DNA of 64,000 nucleotides from Parahaliea aestuarii (GCF_008064635.1 NZ_VRYZ01000002.1:496001-560000); one strand, 5' to 3'. Positions 31,354 to 41,527 are shown, counted from the stretch's first letter. The notes: a model not told the origin generated them from the letters alone. Program-made: numbers and translations.

Positions 31354-32793
31354 ATGTTCTTCAGCGACGAACGCAGCCAGTTTTTTCGCCCGCTCACCGG
31401 CAAGTACCGGGAGCAGATCGCCGAGTGCCTGCGCCTGCTGCACGAGCGCCTTTACAGCTCCCAGGCGGACTACGGCGAGTCCCTGCGCCGCGAGCAGATC
31501 ATCGACCTGTTCTGCGAAGCCCTGGAGCGCGCGCCGCTGCTGGAGGGCGAGGACGAGGGGCGCTTCGGCAACAGCCGCGAGCAGGCCGGCTGGATTCTCA
31601 ACCAGCTGGTGGACTACGGCTGGCTCAAGCGCGACAAGGACGAGGCCTCCTTCCAGTCCACCTACCCGTTCAGCCGCAGCGGGCGCCTGTTTACCCAGGC
31701 CCTGGCGGAAGTGGACGGCCGCAGCGTGCGCACCCGCCACCGCAACACCCGCAATACCCTCAACTCGCTGGCGGCCTTTCTGGAACGCGGCGAAGTCTAC
31801 GACCTGCTGGACGCCTACGAGCACTCCGAACGCATCATCGCCGACTTCACCGACATCATTGCTGAACTGGAGGAGCGCAAGCGGGAACTGGTGCGCGAAG
31901 TGGAAGCCCAGCAACTGGTGCAACAGGCCTCGGACCAGTTCTTCGACTTCATGGAAAAGCGCTTCCAGCCCGACGTGGCCATTCGCCTGTCGGCAGACAG
32001 CGTGGAAAAGCACCGCGAACGCATCCAGGACACCATTGGCAAAATCCGCCGCAAACAGAAAACCTGGAAGGCCGCGGCGGAGCGCGAGCTGCGCCGCCTG
32101 GCACCGGACCTGGTGGTCAGCGACGACGCCTCGGTACTCTGGCAGGTGCTGGACAGCATCGAGCAGCGCATGCGCAGCGCCTCGGAGATCATGCTGCCCG
32201 CCCTGCGCCGTACCCTGCAGGGGTTTACCAAGCGCGCCGACATCATCATCCGCCAGCTCAGCTATATTCACAGCCAGAAGCACAACGACATTGTCGGCCT
32301 GTGCAGGGAACTGTCGACACTGCCAGAGGCGGATTGCAACCGGCGTCTGGCGGCGGCTGGCGAAGTCATGGCCGGACTGCGCGTCGGCCTGGTAGACCCG
32401 GCCCAGAACCGTCTGCGTGAAAGGCGCCAGCCGCGCCCGGTACAGAGCCTGGTGGCGGAAATGGCGGCGCCGGATGCCGCCACCCTGCGCGATCTCTACA
32501 TCCAGCAACAGCTGGACAAGGCCTTCAGCATCAACGGTGGCGCCTTGCGCGACTACCTGCGTACGGCCCTCGGCGCCAGCCGGCGCATCGACAACCGCGA
32601 CCTGCCCATCGACAGTGCCGCCGACCTGCTGGCCCTCAGCCATGTGATTGAACTGGGCAGCGCCGATCACGGCGAGACGGGTTTCCGCTTGCGGGTGGAG
32701 CCGGCCGAGCCGATCAGCGGCGAACACTATTTTGAACGCAGGGATGGCTTCCTGCTGGAACTGGAACAGGATGACGATACGCAACGCCCTTGA
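31354..32793 (+). CDS. jetA: JetA-like subunit of a Wadjet/MksBEFG-type SMC defence complex
   Basis: 479 residues. It is first in a four-gene operon whose other members are clearly JetB, JetC and JetD. The N-terminal half is helical, winged-helix-like and kleisin-like ([41 protein letters not shown]), followed by coiled coil and a C-terminal domain. JetA corresponds to the kleisin (MksF) that bridges the SMC heads. Wadjet complexes extrude DNA loops and cleave small circular DNA, limiting plasmids. I do not assign the subtype. Confidence 0.8.
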   Translation: MFFSDERSQFFRPLTGKYREQIAECLRLLHERLYSSQADYGESLRREQIIDLFCEALERAPLLEGEDEGRFGNSREQAGWILNQLVDYGWLKRDKDEASFQSTYPFSRSGRLFTQALAEVDGRSVRTRHRNTRNTLNSLAAFLERGEVYDLLDAYEHSERIIADFTDIIAELEERKRELVREVEAQQLVQQASDQFFDFMEKRFQPDVAIRLSADSVEKHRERIQDTIGKIRRKQKTWKAAAERELRRLAPDLVVSDDASVLWQVLDSIEQRMRSASEIMLPALRRTLQGFTKRADIIIRQLSYIHSQKHNDIVGLCRELSTLPEADCNRRLAAAGEVMAGLRVGLVDPAQNRLRERRQPRPVQSLVAEMAAPDAATLRDLYIQQQLDKAFSINGGALRDYLRTALGASRRIDNRDLPIDSAADLLALSHVIELGSADHGETGFRLRVEPAEPISGEHYFERRDGFLLELEQDDDTQRP

Positions 32794-33439
32794 CGACGCG
32801 CTGGAGGCCCGCGGCCTCGGCGCCGAACAATTCTCGGAACTGATGATCCGCCTGCTGGACCACGGGGTGCTGTGCCGCGACGAAAGCAAGCGCGAGGCAG
32901 AGCTCTACGATCGCTACCTGCAGGTACCCGACCTGGTAGAGGATTACCTGGCAGTGCTGCGGGTGCGCCTGCTGCACGAACCGCGCTTTCACTCCCTGCG
33001 CCTGTTCCCGCCCGGCGCCGAGGTACCGGGCCTTGCCGACACTGGCGACAGTTTCAACAGCGGCCTGCGCGAGCGCCTCAACCAGCAGGAGGTGGCCTTG
33101 ATCCTGGTGCTGCGGGCGGAGTATGACAAGGCCCTGCGCGAGGGACAGATCGACGAACTGGGCCAGGCGGTGCTGCCGCTGGAGGCGGTGAGCCTGGCCA
33201 GCAAGAACCTGCTGGGCAGGGCCCTGCCGGAGGCGGCCACCGAACGCCGTGCGCTGTTCCGCCGCCTGCGCCAGCTGCGGCTGATCCGCAGCGCCGGCGA
33301 CGAAGCGCTGGAGGACGGCGAGTCCTGGCTGACCATCCGCCCCGATATCACCAGCCTGGTAACCGACGCGGTACTGGCGGAACTGCTCGGCCCGGCAGAA
33401 ACGAAAGAAGCCGCCCCCGAAGACGAAGAGCAGGAATAA
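32771..33439 (+). CDS. jetB: JetB (MksE-like, DUF4194) subunit
   Basis: 222 residues. The start ATG 32771 overlaps jetA by 23 nt in another frame, which suggests translational coupling. Winged-helix pattern: [51 protein letters not shown] and [13 protein letters not shown], ending in an acidic tail. This corresponds to the KITE-type subunit that binds JetA in the loop-extruding complex. Confidence 0.8.
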   Translation: MTIRNALDDALEARGLGAEQFSELMIRLLDHGVLCRDESKREAELYDRYLQVPDLVEDYLAVLRVRLLHEPRFHSLRLFPPGAEVPGLADTGDSFNSGLRERLNQQEVALILVLRAEYDKALREGQIDELGQAVLPLEAVSLASKNLLGRALPEAATERRALFRRLRQLRLIRSAGDEALEDGESWLTIRPDITSLVTDAVLAELLGPAETKEAAPEDEEQE

Positions 33440-33448
33440 TCGCAAGAC

Positions 33449-36400
33449 ATGTATCTGAAACGCGCCATTACCGTCAACTGGGGCAACCTGCCACCGCAGG
33501 AACTGGAATTCGGCCCGGTAAACCTGTTTTCCGGTGGCAACGGCTCCGGCAAAACCACCGCCGCCGACGCCCTGCAAACCCTGATGACCGCGGCCCGCGA
33601 CAACCTGTTCACCTTCAACCCCGGCCAGGACGAGACCACCCAGCGCGGCCGCGGCGGCAAACAGGTGCGCACCCTCGCCTCCTATATTCTCGGCTGCGAC
33701 GACGGCGCCTTCGCACGCCCCTGGGATTGCGACGGCTATATCGCCGGGGTTTTCCATCCCACCCGGGGGGAAACCGCCGACCCCTTCACCGCGGTGATCG
33801 GCGTGCGTGCCCACCTGGACCGCGCCGGCACGACGGCCCAGGCGCGGCAGGACGACCTGCTGTTGATGATCGTGCCCGGCGAGATGCTGCTGAAATCGCA
33901 CTTTGTCCGCAATTACCCGGACGGCGACCACGTGACTCCGGTCACCGAGCTGCCCAATCTGCTGCGCCAGGAATTCGGCAAAAAGGCGGTGGAGGTCTAC
34001 GAGCGCAAGGGCGCCTACCTCGCGCGCCTGTACGGCGCCCTGCGCGGCAAGCGCGACGCAGTATCCCAGCGCGAGGGCAGCAACGCCGCCCGTACCTTCG
34101 CCCGCTTCATGGCCTACAAGCCGGTAGACTCCATCGACCAGTTCGTGGCCGGCGAGGTGCTGGAAGCCCGGGAGCTGGGCGACACCATTCGCCGCATTCG
34201 CGACCTGCTGCGCACAGTGCACGGCATGGAGGCCGAGGCGCGCCAGTTGCGCGACAGCGTGGCGCTGTTGGAGCAGGCCCGCGGCAGGGCCGACGACTAC
34301 CTGGAATCCTGGCTGCAACACAAGGCCGTGGCCTACGGCGCCGCGGCGCAACAGCAGCAGCGCAACCAGAAACTGCTGGTCGCCGAGCAGGACCAGAAAC
34401 TGCAGCTGCGCCAACAGCAGAAGAGTCTCATTGCCGAGCGCGAGGAAACCCACAAGCGGCTACAGCAAGTGCACCGGGAACTGGTGGCACTGGAGGCGCG
34501 TATCCAGGGTGTTCCCGCCCTGCGCACCAAGCAGGAACTGGAAACCCGCCGCGAAGACCTCACCGGGCAACTGCACGCCGGCGCCCGCCCGCTGCTGGAA
34601 CAGGACCAGCAGCGCAATGCCAACCTGAGTGCGCTGCAGAACATACGCGACCTGCTCAACCGCCACAGCCTGGAGCTGGCCCTGCCGGAACTGGCCGGGC
34701 GCGGCTGGCGCGATACGGCAAAAGCGCTGCTCGGTCGCGCCGACCAGAACCTGCCCGACCTCAACCAGCTGCTGGCCAGGGACTGGATCGACCTTCGGCC
34801 GCTGGAAGCCGGCCTGGATGAGAGCCGCAGTGAAGAGCCCCTGCACAACCAGCTCGCGGCGATTCTTCACGGCGGTGATCAGGAACAGGCCGACAGCGAT
34901 GCCCTCAGCCTGGCCCAGCGCCTGGATCGCCTGGTGGCCGACAGGGAGCGGGAACTGCGCAACACCGAGCAGGAACAGCAGCGCATTGAACAGCAGATTC
35001 GCACCCTGCAGGCCCACCAGGTCAGCTATCCGAGGGATGTTTCAGAGGCGCTGTCCGCCATTCGCGAACAGTGTCCCAAGGCCGATCCACGCGTACTTTG
35101 TGATCACGTGGAGGTTCGTGATCCCGACTGGCAAATGGCCATCGAGGGTTACCTGGGCGGTGCCCGCTTCGGCATTCTGGTGGAACCGGAGTACGAGGCC
35201 GAGGCGATTCGCATTGTGCGCCGCCTGGCCGGCGCACGCCGCAACCGGGCGCGGGTCATCCAGGGGGAACAGGCGCGCCGGGACGCGGAGCGCCAGTCGC
35301 TGCCGGACGACTCCATTTTTCACGTGCTGCGTTTTTCCCACGGCATCGCCGAACACTACCTCAAGGCCTCCTACGGCAGCGTGCAGCGGGTCCCCGACGC
35401 CGCTGCGCTGCGCCTGACCCGCCGCGGCATTACCGCCGACGGCCTCGCCTCCGGCAACTACGCCATGTTCCGCTGCGACCTGGAGGACAGCGAGCTGGTG
35501 TTTGGCGAAGCGGCGCGGGAGCGCAACCTGCGCGCCCAGCAGCAGGCGCTGTCGCACATCCAGGAGCAGTACCGGAAGGGCGCCGAGACCTACAAGGCAG
35601 TGAAGCAGTTACAGCAACAGGTCAACCGCTTCCGCCCCCTCCAGTGGGTGGCAACCGTCAGTACCCTGCTGGACTGTCAGCGCCAGTTGCAGGATCTGGA
35701 AAAGCAACTGGAGAACCTGGACCTCAGCGCCCACCGCGATCTCGAGCAGGAACGCGAACAGGCAGAGCAGCGCTACAGCGCACTGGAACAGGAGCAGCGC
35801 GAGCAGGACAGTCGCAGCGGGCAACTCGAGGAGCAGCTGAAGGGCGCCGAAAAGCGCCTGAAGGACTTTGCCGACCGCAGCGAGGCCCTGGAGACAGCCC
35901 GGGACGACGCCGAAGCCGCCCTGCTGGCCGGCGAGCGTTACTGGCCGGGCCTGGATGTGCAACCGCGCATGGAATCCATGGAACAGCGCCTGGCGGCCAG
36001 CCACGAGGATATCGACTTTGCCAGCGAGGAGCGCCAGCTCAGTGACCGGCTGACCCAGCAGGCGGTAGCGCTGGAGCAAACCATCCGCAGCTACAACGAA
36101 CAGGGCCAGCCGGCGGACCAGCTGCTTTCCGACAGCGCCGAAGCCCTGCACAGCGCGCCCTTCTTCGGCCATGTGCGCGGCCTGCAACAGCAACTCGACA
36201 ACCTGCACAACCGGCTGCGCAACAACGTACTGCTGGAAAAGCAGGAGCAGCTGGGCACCCTGCGCGACACCTTCAACACCACCTTCGTCAGCGATCTCTG
36301 CCACGAAATCCACCAGGCCATCCGCGACGGTGAACGCACCCTCAAGAATCTCAACGATGAACTGCAGCACCATCGCTTCGGCGCCGACCGCGAACGCTTT

Positions 36401-37096
36401 GCCTTCGACTGGAGCTGGCTGCCGGAGTACAAGGAGTACTGGGACTTCTTCCGCGAGATCATCGATATTCCCAACCTCGGCGACGGCAGCAGCCTGTTCG
36501 ACGCCAATCTGTCGGACAAGGCCGGTGCGGTGCGTGACCGCCTGCTGGCCCTGCTGCTGGACGGCGACGAGCAGCAGGCCCTGCGGGAGCTGGAGCGCAT
36601 CAGCGACTACCGTCGCTACCGCCGCTACGACATCCTCAAGACACCGGAAAACAAGGCACCCATTCGCCTCAGCCAGTACGGCACCGGCTCCGGCGGCCAG
36701 CTGGAAACGCCGGCTTATATCATCCGCGCCGCCGCCATCACCAGCGCCTTCCGCTTCAGCGAGGGCGACAGCCACCTGCGCATGGTGATTGTCGACGAGG
36801 CCTTTATGCACATGGACGAAACCCGCTCGCGGGAGGTGATCGGCTACCTCACCCAGACCCTGGGCCTGCAGTTGATTTTCATCATGCCCACTTCCAAGGC
36901 CGGCCCCTTCCTCGACCTGGTGAGCAACCAGTTTGTATTCAGCAAGGTGCCGAGTCCGGTCGCGATTGGCGACCTCAATACCCGGGTGCTGGTAGACCGC
37001 CAGCAACTGAACAAAGAGCGGGTCGCGGAGCTGTGGGCCCAGCACCGGCGGGTTATTCGCCAGCAGGGCGCGCTGGATTTCATGGAGGAGGTATAG
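33449..37096 (+). CDS. jetC: JetC (MksB/SMC-like ATPase)
   Basis: 1215 residues. Walker A is SGGNGSGKTT at about 28-37. Two long coiled-coil arms rich in Gln, Glu, Arg and Leu (about 270-560 and 700-960) flank a hinge region. The ABC signature GTGSGGQ is near 1077 and the Walker B-type segment MVIVDEAF with HMDE follows near 1111-1122. This is the MukB/Rad50-like organisation of the Wadjet motor, which hydrolyses ATP to extrude DNA. All ATPase motifs look intact. Confidence 0.9.
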   Translation: MYLKRAITVNWGNLPPQELEFGPVNLFSGGNGSGKTTAADALQTLMTAARDNLFTFNPGQDETTQRGRGGKQVRTLASYILGCDDGAFARPWDCDGYIAGVFHPTRGETADPFTAVIGVRAHLDRAGTTAQARQDDLLLMIVPGEMLLKSHFVRNYPDGDHVTPVTELPNLLRQEFGKKAVEVYERKGAYLARLYGALRGKRDAVSQREGSNAARTFARFMAYKPVDSIDQFVAGEVLEARELGDTIRRIRDLLRTVHGMEAEARQLRDSVALLEQARGRADDYLESWLQHKAVAYGAAAQQQQRNQKLLVAEQDQKLQLRQQQKSLIAEREETHKRLQQVHRELVALEARIQGVPALRTKQELETRREDLTGQLHAGARPLLEQDQQRNANLSALQNIRDLLNRHSLELALPELAGRGWRDTAKALLGRADQNLPDLNQLLARDWIDLRPLEAGLDESRSEEPLHNQLAAILHGGDQEQADSDALSLAQRLDRLVADRERELRNTEQEQQRIEQQIRTLQAHQVSYPRDVSEALSAIREQCPKADPRVLCDHVEVRDPDWQMAIEGYLGGARFGILVEPEYEAEAIRIVRRLAGARRNRARVIQGEQARRDAERQSLPDDSIFHVLRFSHGIAEHYLKASYGSVQRVPDAAALRLTRRGITADGLASGNYAMFRCDLEDSELVFGEAARERNLRAQQQALSHIQEQYRKGAETYKAVKQLQQQVNRFRPLQWVATVSTLLDCQRQLQDLEKQLENLDLSAHRDLEQEREQAEQRYSALEQEQREQDSRSGQLEEQLKGAEKRLKDFADRSEALETARDDAEAALLAGERYWPGLDVQPRMESMEQRLAASHEDIDFASEERQLSDRLTQQAVALEQTIRSYNEQGQPADQLLSDSAEALHSAPFFGHVRGLQQQLDNLHNRLRNNVLLEKQEQLGTLRDTFNTTFVSDLCHEIHQAIRDGERTLKNLNDELQHHRFGADRERFAFDWSWLPEYKEYWDFFREIIDIPNLGDGSSLFDANLSDKAGAVRDRLLALLLDGDEQQALRELERISDYRRYRRYDILKTPENKAPIRLSQYGTGSGGQLETPAYIIRAAAITSAFRFSEGDSHLRMVIVDEAFMHMDETRSREVIGYLTQTLGLQLIFIMPTSKAGPFLDLVSNQFVFSKVPSPVAIGDLNTRVLVDRQQLNKERVAELWAQHRRVIRQQGALDFMEEV

Positions 37097-37099
37097 CCC

Positions 37100-38224
37100 G
37101 TGAAGGCGCCGGGCTGGCTGGTTGAGGAACAATGGCTGCAGACCCTGTTGCACTGGTTCCTCGACCGCCTGGAGGAACCGCGGGAGCGTGCCGTCACCCG
37201 GCGCATCAAGCCGTCCACCGTACCCGCCCTGTTTCGCTTCGCCGAAGACACCCGCTATCGCTGGCGCCTCATAGAACAGCTCGCCTCCGACTACCCCGTT
37301 TTCAGTATCCACTACGATCACCGTATCGCCCGCCACCAGGAGCGCTATGAAAACGCGCAACTGCGCCTCAATCCCGAGGCTGAAGCGCTGCTGCGTGAGT
37401 GGCTTGCGCGGCCCCTGCTGGACCCGCTGCGGCAAGCCTGGCGAGCGGCCCTTGCCGAACACCCGGACGCCTTCGCCGATGGCGGCGACGCCCTGCTCGC
37501 CAACCCACCCGCTTACCCCGGCTGGGAGCCCGCCGACCTGGCAGCGGCTTTTGCCGGCGTGGGCCAACACCTAACTGGCAAACTGACGCTGCGAGAAATC
37601 GCGGCCCGCTGTTTTCGGGGCGACTCCAAGTTCCTGGACCAGCGCCTGGAGCTGTTGCACAAACTCTACGGCCAACGCGTCTTGGCGATACTGCCCCGCC
37701 CACTGCTGCTCACCGCCTGGGCGCCGGTGGGCTTCACCCGCTTGCTGGTCGTGGAAAACCAGGACAGTTTCCTGCGCCTCGCGGATGCCCCTCCCCCCGG
37801 CTACGCCCTGCTCTACAGCGGCGGTTTCCGCGCCAGCGCCGAGCGCCTTGGCAGCGAACACACCCGCTTCGCCTTTTTGCCCGGCAGTGACAGCGAGAGT
37901 TTTGAGCGCTTATGGTTAAGTGATGAACTCCCCGCCGCATTCTGGGGCGACCTGGATTTCGCGGGGATGGGGATTCTGAAGGGACTGCGCCAGAGCCTGC
38001 CCCGGCTGACGGCGTGGAGACCGGGCTATGCACCGATGCTGGAGCAACTTCAAAAGCAGGGCGGCCATGTCCCGGAGCAGGCCGGAAAGACCCGGCAAAT
38101 TGACCCCGGAGAAACCGGGTGCGCGTACGCGGATAGCACCCTGCTACCCGCACTGCGTCAATACGGGACCTTCATCGACCAGGAGGGCTTTCTGGTGACA
38201 TCTGGCAATCGCCTGGGTAATTGA
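37100..38224 (+). CDS. jetD: JetD (MksG-like TOPRIM nuclease)
   Basis: 374 residues. The N-terminal DUF3322-like part (DRLEEPRERAVTRRIKPSTVP) is followed by a DUF2220/TOPRIM half with the metal-binding Glu in LLVVENQDSF (about residue 217) and the Asp pair FWGDLDFAGMGIL (about 283). JetD cuts the plasmid once loop extrusion stalls. The catalytic acids are present, so the nuclease is probably active. The GTG start is 3 nt after jetC with GGAGG upstream; gene spacing throughout indicates one operon. Confidence 0.88.
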   Translation: MKAPGWLVEEQWLQTLLHWFLDRLEEPRERAVTRRIKPSTVPALFRFAEDTRYRWRLIEQLASDYPVFSIHYDHRIARHQERYENAQLRLNPEAEALLREWLARPLLDPLRQAWRAALAEHPDAFADGGDALLANPPAYPGWEPADLAAAFAGVGQHLTGKLTLREIAARCFRGDSKFLDQRLELLHKLYGQRVLAILPRPLLLTAWAPVGFTRLLVVENQDSFLRLADAPPPGYALLYSGGFRASAERLGSEHTRFAFLPGSDSESFERLWLSDELPAAFWGDLDFAGMGILKGLRQSLPRLTAWRPGYAPMLEQLQKQGGHVPEQAGKTRQIDPGETGCAYADSTLLPALRQYGTFIDQEGFLVTSGNRLGN

Positions 38225-38263
38225 GTAGCAGCGCCACCGAAAGGTTGAAACCTGCCACAAGCA

Positions 38264-38920
38264 TCAGGCGACCTCAATTTCCAGGCGCAGGCCCGCCAGC
38301 GCATCGTCAACATACCCCGGCCAGTCCCCGGGCGACATTGCCTGGTAGCCTGTATCGCCCGAAAATGCGCTGGACAGCACAACATCGGGTTCAAGTCCGC
38401 GTATGACAGCCAGGCTATCGATCATGCCGCGGGCGTCTTCGACGGTGCTGAATCCCGGGATGTAACCGGCGCGCCAGTGCCCCTCTCCAGCGCAGTAAAT
38501 CGTGTCGCCGGTGAACAGATACCGCTTGCCGGAGGCTGTCACCAGAAAACAGACGCTGCCCGGTGAGTGGCCCGGTACAGGCACCACCTCAACGTCATCC
38601 AGAAGTTGTTCACGCCCGGTGAACAGGATGTCGGGCTGGCAGTACTTTGCGCAATCCTCCTTTTCCAGTTCATGACAGCCGAGCTTCGCACCGAAGTTTT
38701 CGCGAACACGGCTCAGGCTCACGCCAAACTCATCCCTGTGGCTCAGGAAATGGTAGGAAACGCCCCCCAGTTCTTGCATTGCATCCAGCTCCGACTGGAT
38801 TGATGTGGCGTAAAACAGCACATTTCCCCGATCACGCCGGAACAGGTAGGCGTGGGTCGTCAGGCCCGGAAAGGGGCTCTCGGTGGCGGTTTCCCATACA
38901 TCAGCTTGTATCTGGCGCAT
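38264..38920 (-). CDS. Metallo-beta-lactamase-fold hydrolase
   Basis: 218 residues. It has the MBL fold with VPVPGHSPGSVCFLV (metal His), YLFTGDTIY (bridging Asp) and LSHRDEFG in place of the canonical HxHxDH, as seen in a subfamily with the sequence THRDD/E. That implies altered or single-metal coordination; the substrate is unknown. The gene converges on jetD and is transcribed from a promoter with a 19-bp spacer typical of MerR-family control. Confidence 0.75.
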   Translation of the reverse strand: MRQIQADVWETATESPFPGLTTHAYLFRRDRGNVLFYATSIQSELDAMQELGGVSYHFLSHRDEFGVSLSRVRENFGAKLGCHELEKEDCAKYCQPDILFTGREQLLDDVEVVPVPGHSPGSVCFLVTASGKRYLFTGDTIYCAGEGHWRAGYIPGFSTVEDARGMIDSLAVIRGLEPDVVLSSAFSGDTGYQAMSPGDWPGYVDDALAGLRLEIEVA

Positions 38921-38955
38921 CGCAGTTTCTCCTTCAATGACTGAATCTGCAGCGC

Positions 38956-38986
38956 ACTGTAGAACCTGAACCTAGCTTGAGGTCAA
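38956..38986 (-). promoter_or_regulatory. MerR-type promoter with dyad operator for the MBL gene
   Basis: On the minus strand TTGACC (38986-38981) and TACAGT (38961-38956) are separated by 19 nt, the over-long spacer of MerR-family promoters. The spacer holds the dyad ACCTCAAGCTAGGTTCAGGT (38983-38964), close to SoxR/CueR-type operators. No merR-type gene is adjacent. Confidence 0.6.
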
Positions 38987-39014
38987 GTCGGGAAACGCTT
39001 CCACCAATCCATTT

Positions 39015-39383
39015 TCAGCGCTGGTTGCCCTCGTCCATCAATTCCCGTACCGGGCGAATCTCCACACAGCCATAGCGTGCCGGGGGGATTTTTTCCGCCA
39101 GACGCAGGGCCTCGTTCATATCCCGCGCCTCCAGCATGTAGAAGCCGGCCAGCTGTTCCTTGGTTTCGGCAAAGGGGCCGTCAGTGATCAGGGGCTTGCT
39201 GTCGCGCACGCGCAGGGTGGTGGCGGTATCCGTTGACAACAACGGCGCCCCCTCGAGAAAGTGGCCGCTGGCCTGCAGCCCACCCACACAGTCCATGCAC
39301 TCGCGGTTCAGTTCATCCCACTCGGCCTGCGACAGTTGCTGCATTTTCTTTTCGTCGTAATAGACCAGGCACAGGTATTTCAT
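39015..39383 (-). CDS. YciI/DGPF-domain protein of an ECF42 module
   Basis: 122 residues: MKYLCLVYYDEKKM, a central helix, LRVRDSKPLITDGPFAETKEQLAGFYMLE (the DGPF motif) and a ferredoxin-like alpha/beta ending AEKIPPARYGCVEIRPV. DGPF proteins are the usual targets of ECF42 sigma factors; their enzymatic activity is unknown. The gene follows the VOC gene by 11 nt and the ECF gene is upstream in the same direction. Confidence 0.85.
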   Translation of the reverse strand: MKYLCLVYYDEKKMQQLSQAEWDELNRECMDCVGGLQASGHFLEGAPLLSTDTATTLRVRDSKPLITDGPFAETKEQLAGFYMLEARDMNEALRLAEKIPPARYGCVEIRPVRELMDEGNQR

Positions 39384-39394
39384 GCAAATCTCCT

Positions 39395-40192
39395 TCAGGT
39401 AGTTCGTGAGCCAACCAGCGCAAAGGGCGCGCCCTGGGGGTCCAGCCCGAGCACGGTGAAGTCGCCGCCGGGGATTTCGTCCGGGCCCTGCAGGATGTTG
39501 CCACCGCAGGCGCCGACGGTCGCGATGGCGGCATCGATATCTTTCACGCGAAAGTAAAAGTTCCACAGGGAACCCGGCGCTTCCTCCGGCTTGCGCATCA
39601 CCGCGCCAATCACCCCGTTGTGACGAATGAACTCGTAAACACCCAACGGGCCGATGGGCATTTCGCCATCCTTGGTCCAGCCAAATTCGCCGAAGTAGAA
39701 GTCCTTGGCGCCCTCGGGATCCGCGGTCATCAATTCGTTCCAGGCACAGTGCCCCACCCGCGGGCACTCGGAGGCAAAGGCTTCACTGGGGGCTTCCTGG
39801 ATACCCCTCATCAGGTAGAAGGGCACACCCTGGGGATCGGTCACCATGGCGATACGGCCCACCTCCGGGATATCCGTCGCCGGCATGTGCACGCTGCCAC
39901 CACGCGCGGTAATGCTGGCGACACTGCTGTCGACATCATCCACGGCGATATACCCCAGCCAGACTGGCCTGGCCCCGGCGGCGGTCATCTCCGCGCTGAG
40001 CGGCATCACGGCGCCGATGGGGGTTCGTTCGCCGCTTTCCTCGTCAACCGCGTGGACGATGCGGTAGTCCATTCCCGGCGTCTGGCTGTCCGCAATGTCC
40101 CAGCCCAGCACCTCGCTGTAGAATTGCTGGGCGCGATCCGCGTCGGCGGCGCACAGTTCATACCAGATAAACTCGCCGTGTTTGTTGGCCAT
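39395..40192 (-). CDS. VOC-family (glyoxalase/bleomycin-resistance-like) protein, two tandem domains
   Basis: 265 residues with two VOC repeats: GEFIWYELCAADADRAQQFYSEVLGW (1-125) and VGHCAWNELMTADPEGAKDFYFGEFGW (145-260). Each repeat has the beta-alpha-beta-beta-beta pattern and C-terminal acidic ligand-like positions. Such proteins act on small electrophiles or bind antibiotics; the substrate is unknown. It is transcribed with the DGPF gene downstream of a promoter that matches the ECF42 consensus. Confidence 0.8.
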   Translation of the reverse strand: MANKHGEFIWYELCAADADRAQQFYSEVLGWDIADSQTPGMDYRIVHAVDEESGERTPIGAVMPLSAEMTAAGARPVWLGYIAVDDVDSSVASITARGGSVHMPATDIPEVGRIAMVTDPQGVPFYLMRGIQEAPSEAFASECPRVGHCAWNELMTADPEGAKDFYFGEFGWTKDGEMPIGPLGVYEFIRHNGVIGAVMRKPEEAPGSLWNFYFRVKDIDAAIATVGACGGNILQGPDEIPGGDFTVLGLDPQGAPFALVGSRTT

Positions 40193-40230
40193 GTCTTCGC
40201 TCTCCTCGGGTTACAGACGTTACTGCCAGT

Positions 40231-40258
40231 AGTCGCGCCGCGACCGGCAAATTCGACA
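40231..40258 (-). promoter_or_regulatory. Candidate ECF42 promoter before VOC-DGPF
   Basis: The minus strand has TGTCGA (40258-40253), a 17-nt spacer and CGACT (40235-40231), about 39 nt before the VOC ATG. TGTCGA at -35 with CGA/TC at -10 is the motif reported for ECF42 sigma factors. Confidence 0.6.
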
Positions 40259-40279
40259 AGGCCGGCCACAACGCCCTGA

Positions 40280-41527
40280 TTATTTTTCCAGCGCGGCCAG
40301 TCGCTTCTCCAGAAAGCGTCGCTCCGGCGCCTGCCGGGTGCGTTCGATGGCGGCGCGGTAGGCCTCTCGCGCCAGCGCCACCTGCCCCGCCCGGCGGTAA
40401 AGATCGGCGCGGGCCGCGTAGAGGAGGTAGTAATCCTGCAATTCACCGCGCACTTCGAGTTGCTCAATCAAGGCCAGGCCCGCAGCGGGGCCGTCACGCA
40501 TGGCCACGGCCACCGCCCGGTTCAGCTCCACTACTGGTGAGGGCTGCAACTGCAGAAGCAGCGCATAAATCGCGGCGATCTCGGCCCAGTCCGTCGCGTC
40601 CGCATCGGGCGCCTCGGCGTGCAGGGCGGCAATAGCGGCCTGCAGGCCGAAAGGGCCGGGACGCTGGCCGTGCAGGGCCGCCACCACCAGCGCCGCGCCC
40701 TCCTCAATCTGGGGCCGCTGCCACAGGCTGCGGTCCTGCGCTTCCAGCGGTACCAGGTCGCCCTCTGCATCGACCCGGGAGGCGCCGCGGGCGTCGTGCA
40801 GGAGCATCAGCGCCAGCAGGCCAGTGACCTCGGGCTCCGGCAGCAGGGTATGCAGCAGGCGCCCCAGGCGAATGGCCTCCGCCGACAGCTCCGCCTGCAG
40901 CAGCGACTCGCCACTGGAGGCGGAATAACCCTCGTTGAACACCAGGTAGATGGTCTGCAGTACCCCGTCCAGGCGCGCGGCGAGCGCCCCGGGTTCCGGC
41001 ACGGCATAGGGAATCGCGGCGTCGAGAATTTTGTTCTTGGCCCGCACAATGCGCTGGGCCAGGGTCGGAACCGGCACCAGGAAAGCAGCGGCAATGGCTT
41101 CGGTGGTCAGACCGCACACCTCCCGGAGGGTCAGCGCCACCCGCGCCTCCATGGACAGGGCCGGATGGCAGCAGGTGAAGATCAATCGCAGGCGATCGTC
41201 GCCGAAGGCGTCCTCGTCCAGCGCCTCCTCCTCGTCCTGCTCGTCCAGTTCGCGGGCCAGCTCGGCCATGGCGGTATCCTGGCGACCCCGCTTGCGCAAC
41301 TGGTCGATGGCCTTGAAGCGCCCGGCGGACACCAGCCAGGCCCGCGGGTTGTCGGGCACCCCCTGTGCCGGCCACTGCTTCAGGGCGGCGGCGAAGGCGT
41401 CCTGCAGCGCCTCTTCCGCCAGTTCAAAATTGCCGTGCAGCAGGCGCAACAGGGTAGCCAGCACCCGGCGGGATTCCTCGCGGTATAGGGTTTCGATAAG
41501 CTGGCTGATGTGCTGATTCATGTTCAT
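40280..41527 (-). CDS. ECF42-type sigma factor with C-terminal extension
   Basis: 415 residues. Sigma2 ([28 protein letters not shown]) and sigma4 ([36 protein letters not shown]) are followed by a helical C-terminal domain of about 220 residues ([37 protein letters not shown]), as in the ECF42 group, where that domain is needed for activity. It probably directs transcription of the VOC-DGPF genes. There is no anti-sigma gene, as usual for ECF42. ATG 41521 is an alternative start. Confidence 0.85.
   Translation of the reverse strand: MNMNQHISQLIETLYREESRRVLATLLRLLHGNFELAEEALQDAFAAALKQWPAQGVPDNPRAWLVSAGRFKAIDQLRKRGRQDTAMAELARELDEQDEEEALDEDAFGDDRLRLIFTCCHPALSMEARVALTLREVCGLTTEAIAAAFLVPVPTLAQRIVRAKNKILDAAIPYAVPEPGALAARLDGVLQTIYLVFNEGYSASSGESLLQAELSAEAIRLGRLLHTLLPEPEVTGLLALMLLHDARGASRVDAEGDLVPLEAQDRSLWQRPQIEEGAALVVAALHGQRPGPFGLQAAIAALHAEAPDADATDWAEIAAIYALLLQLQPSPVVELNRAVAVAMRDGPAAGLALIEQLEVRGELQDYYLLYAARADLYRRAGQVALAREAYRAAIERTRQAPERRFLEKRLAALEK

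Noticed and set aside
31327-32889. 520-codon minus-strand frame over jetA/jetB
   Set aside because: Composition is Val/Ala/Gly/His-rich without motifs; the opposite strand carries the coherent Jet operon.
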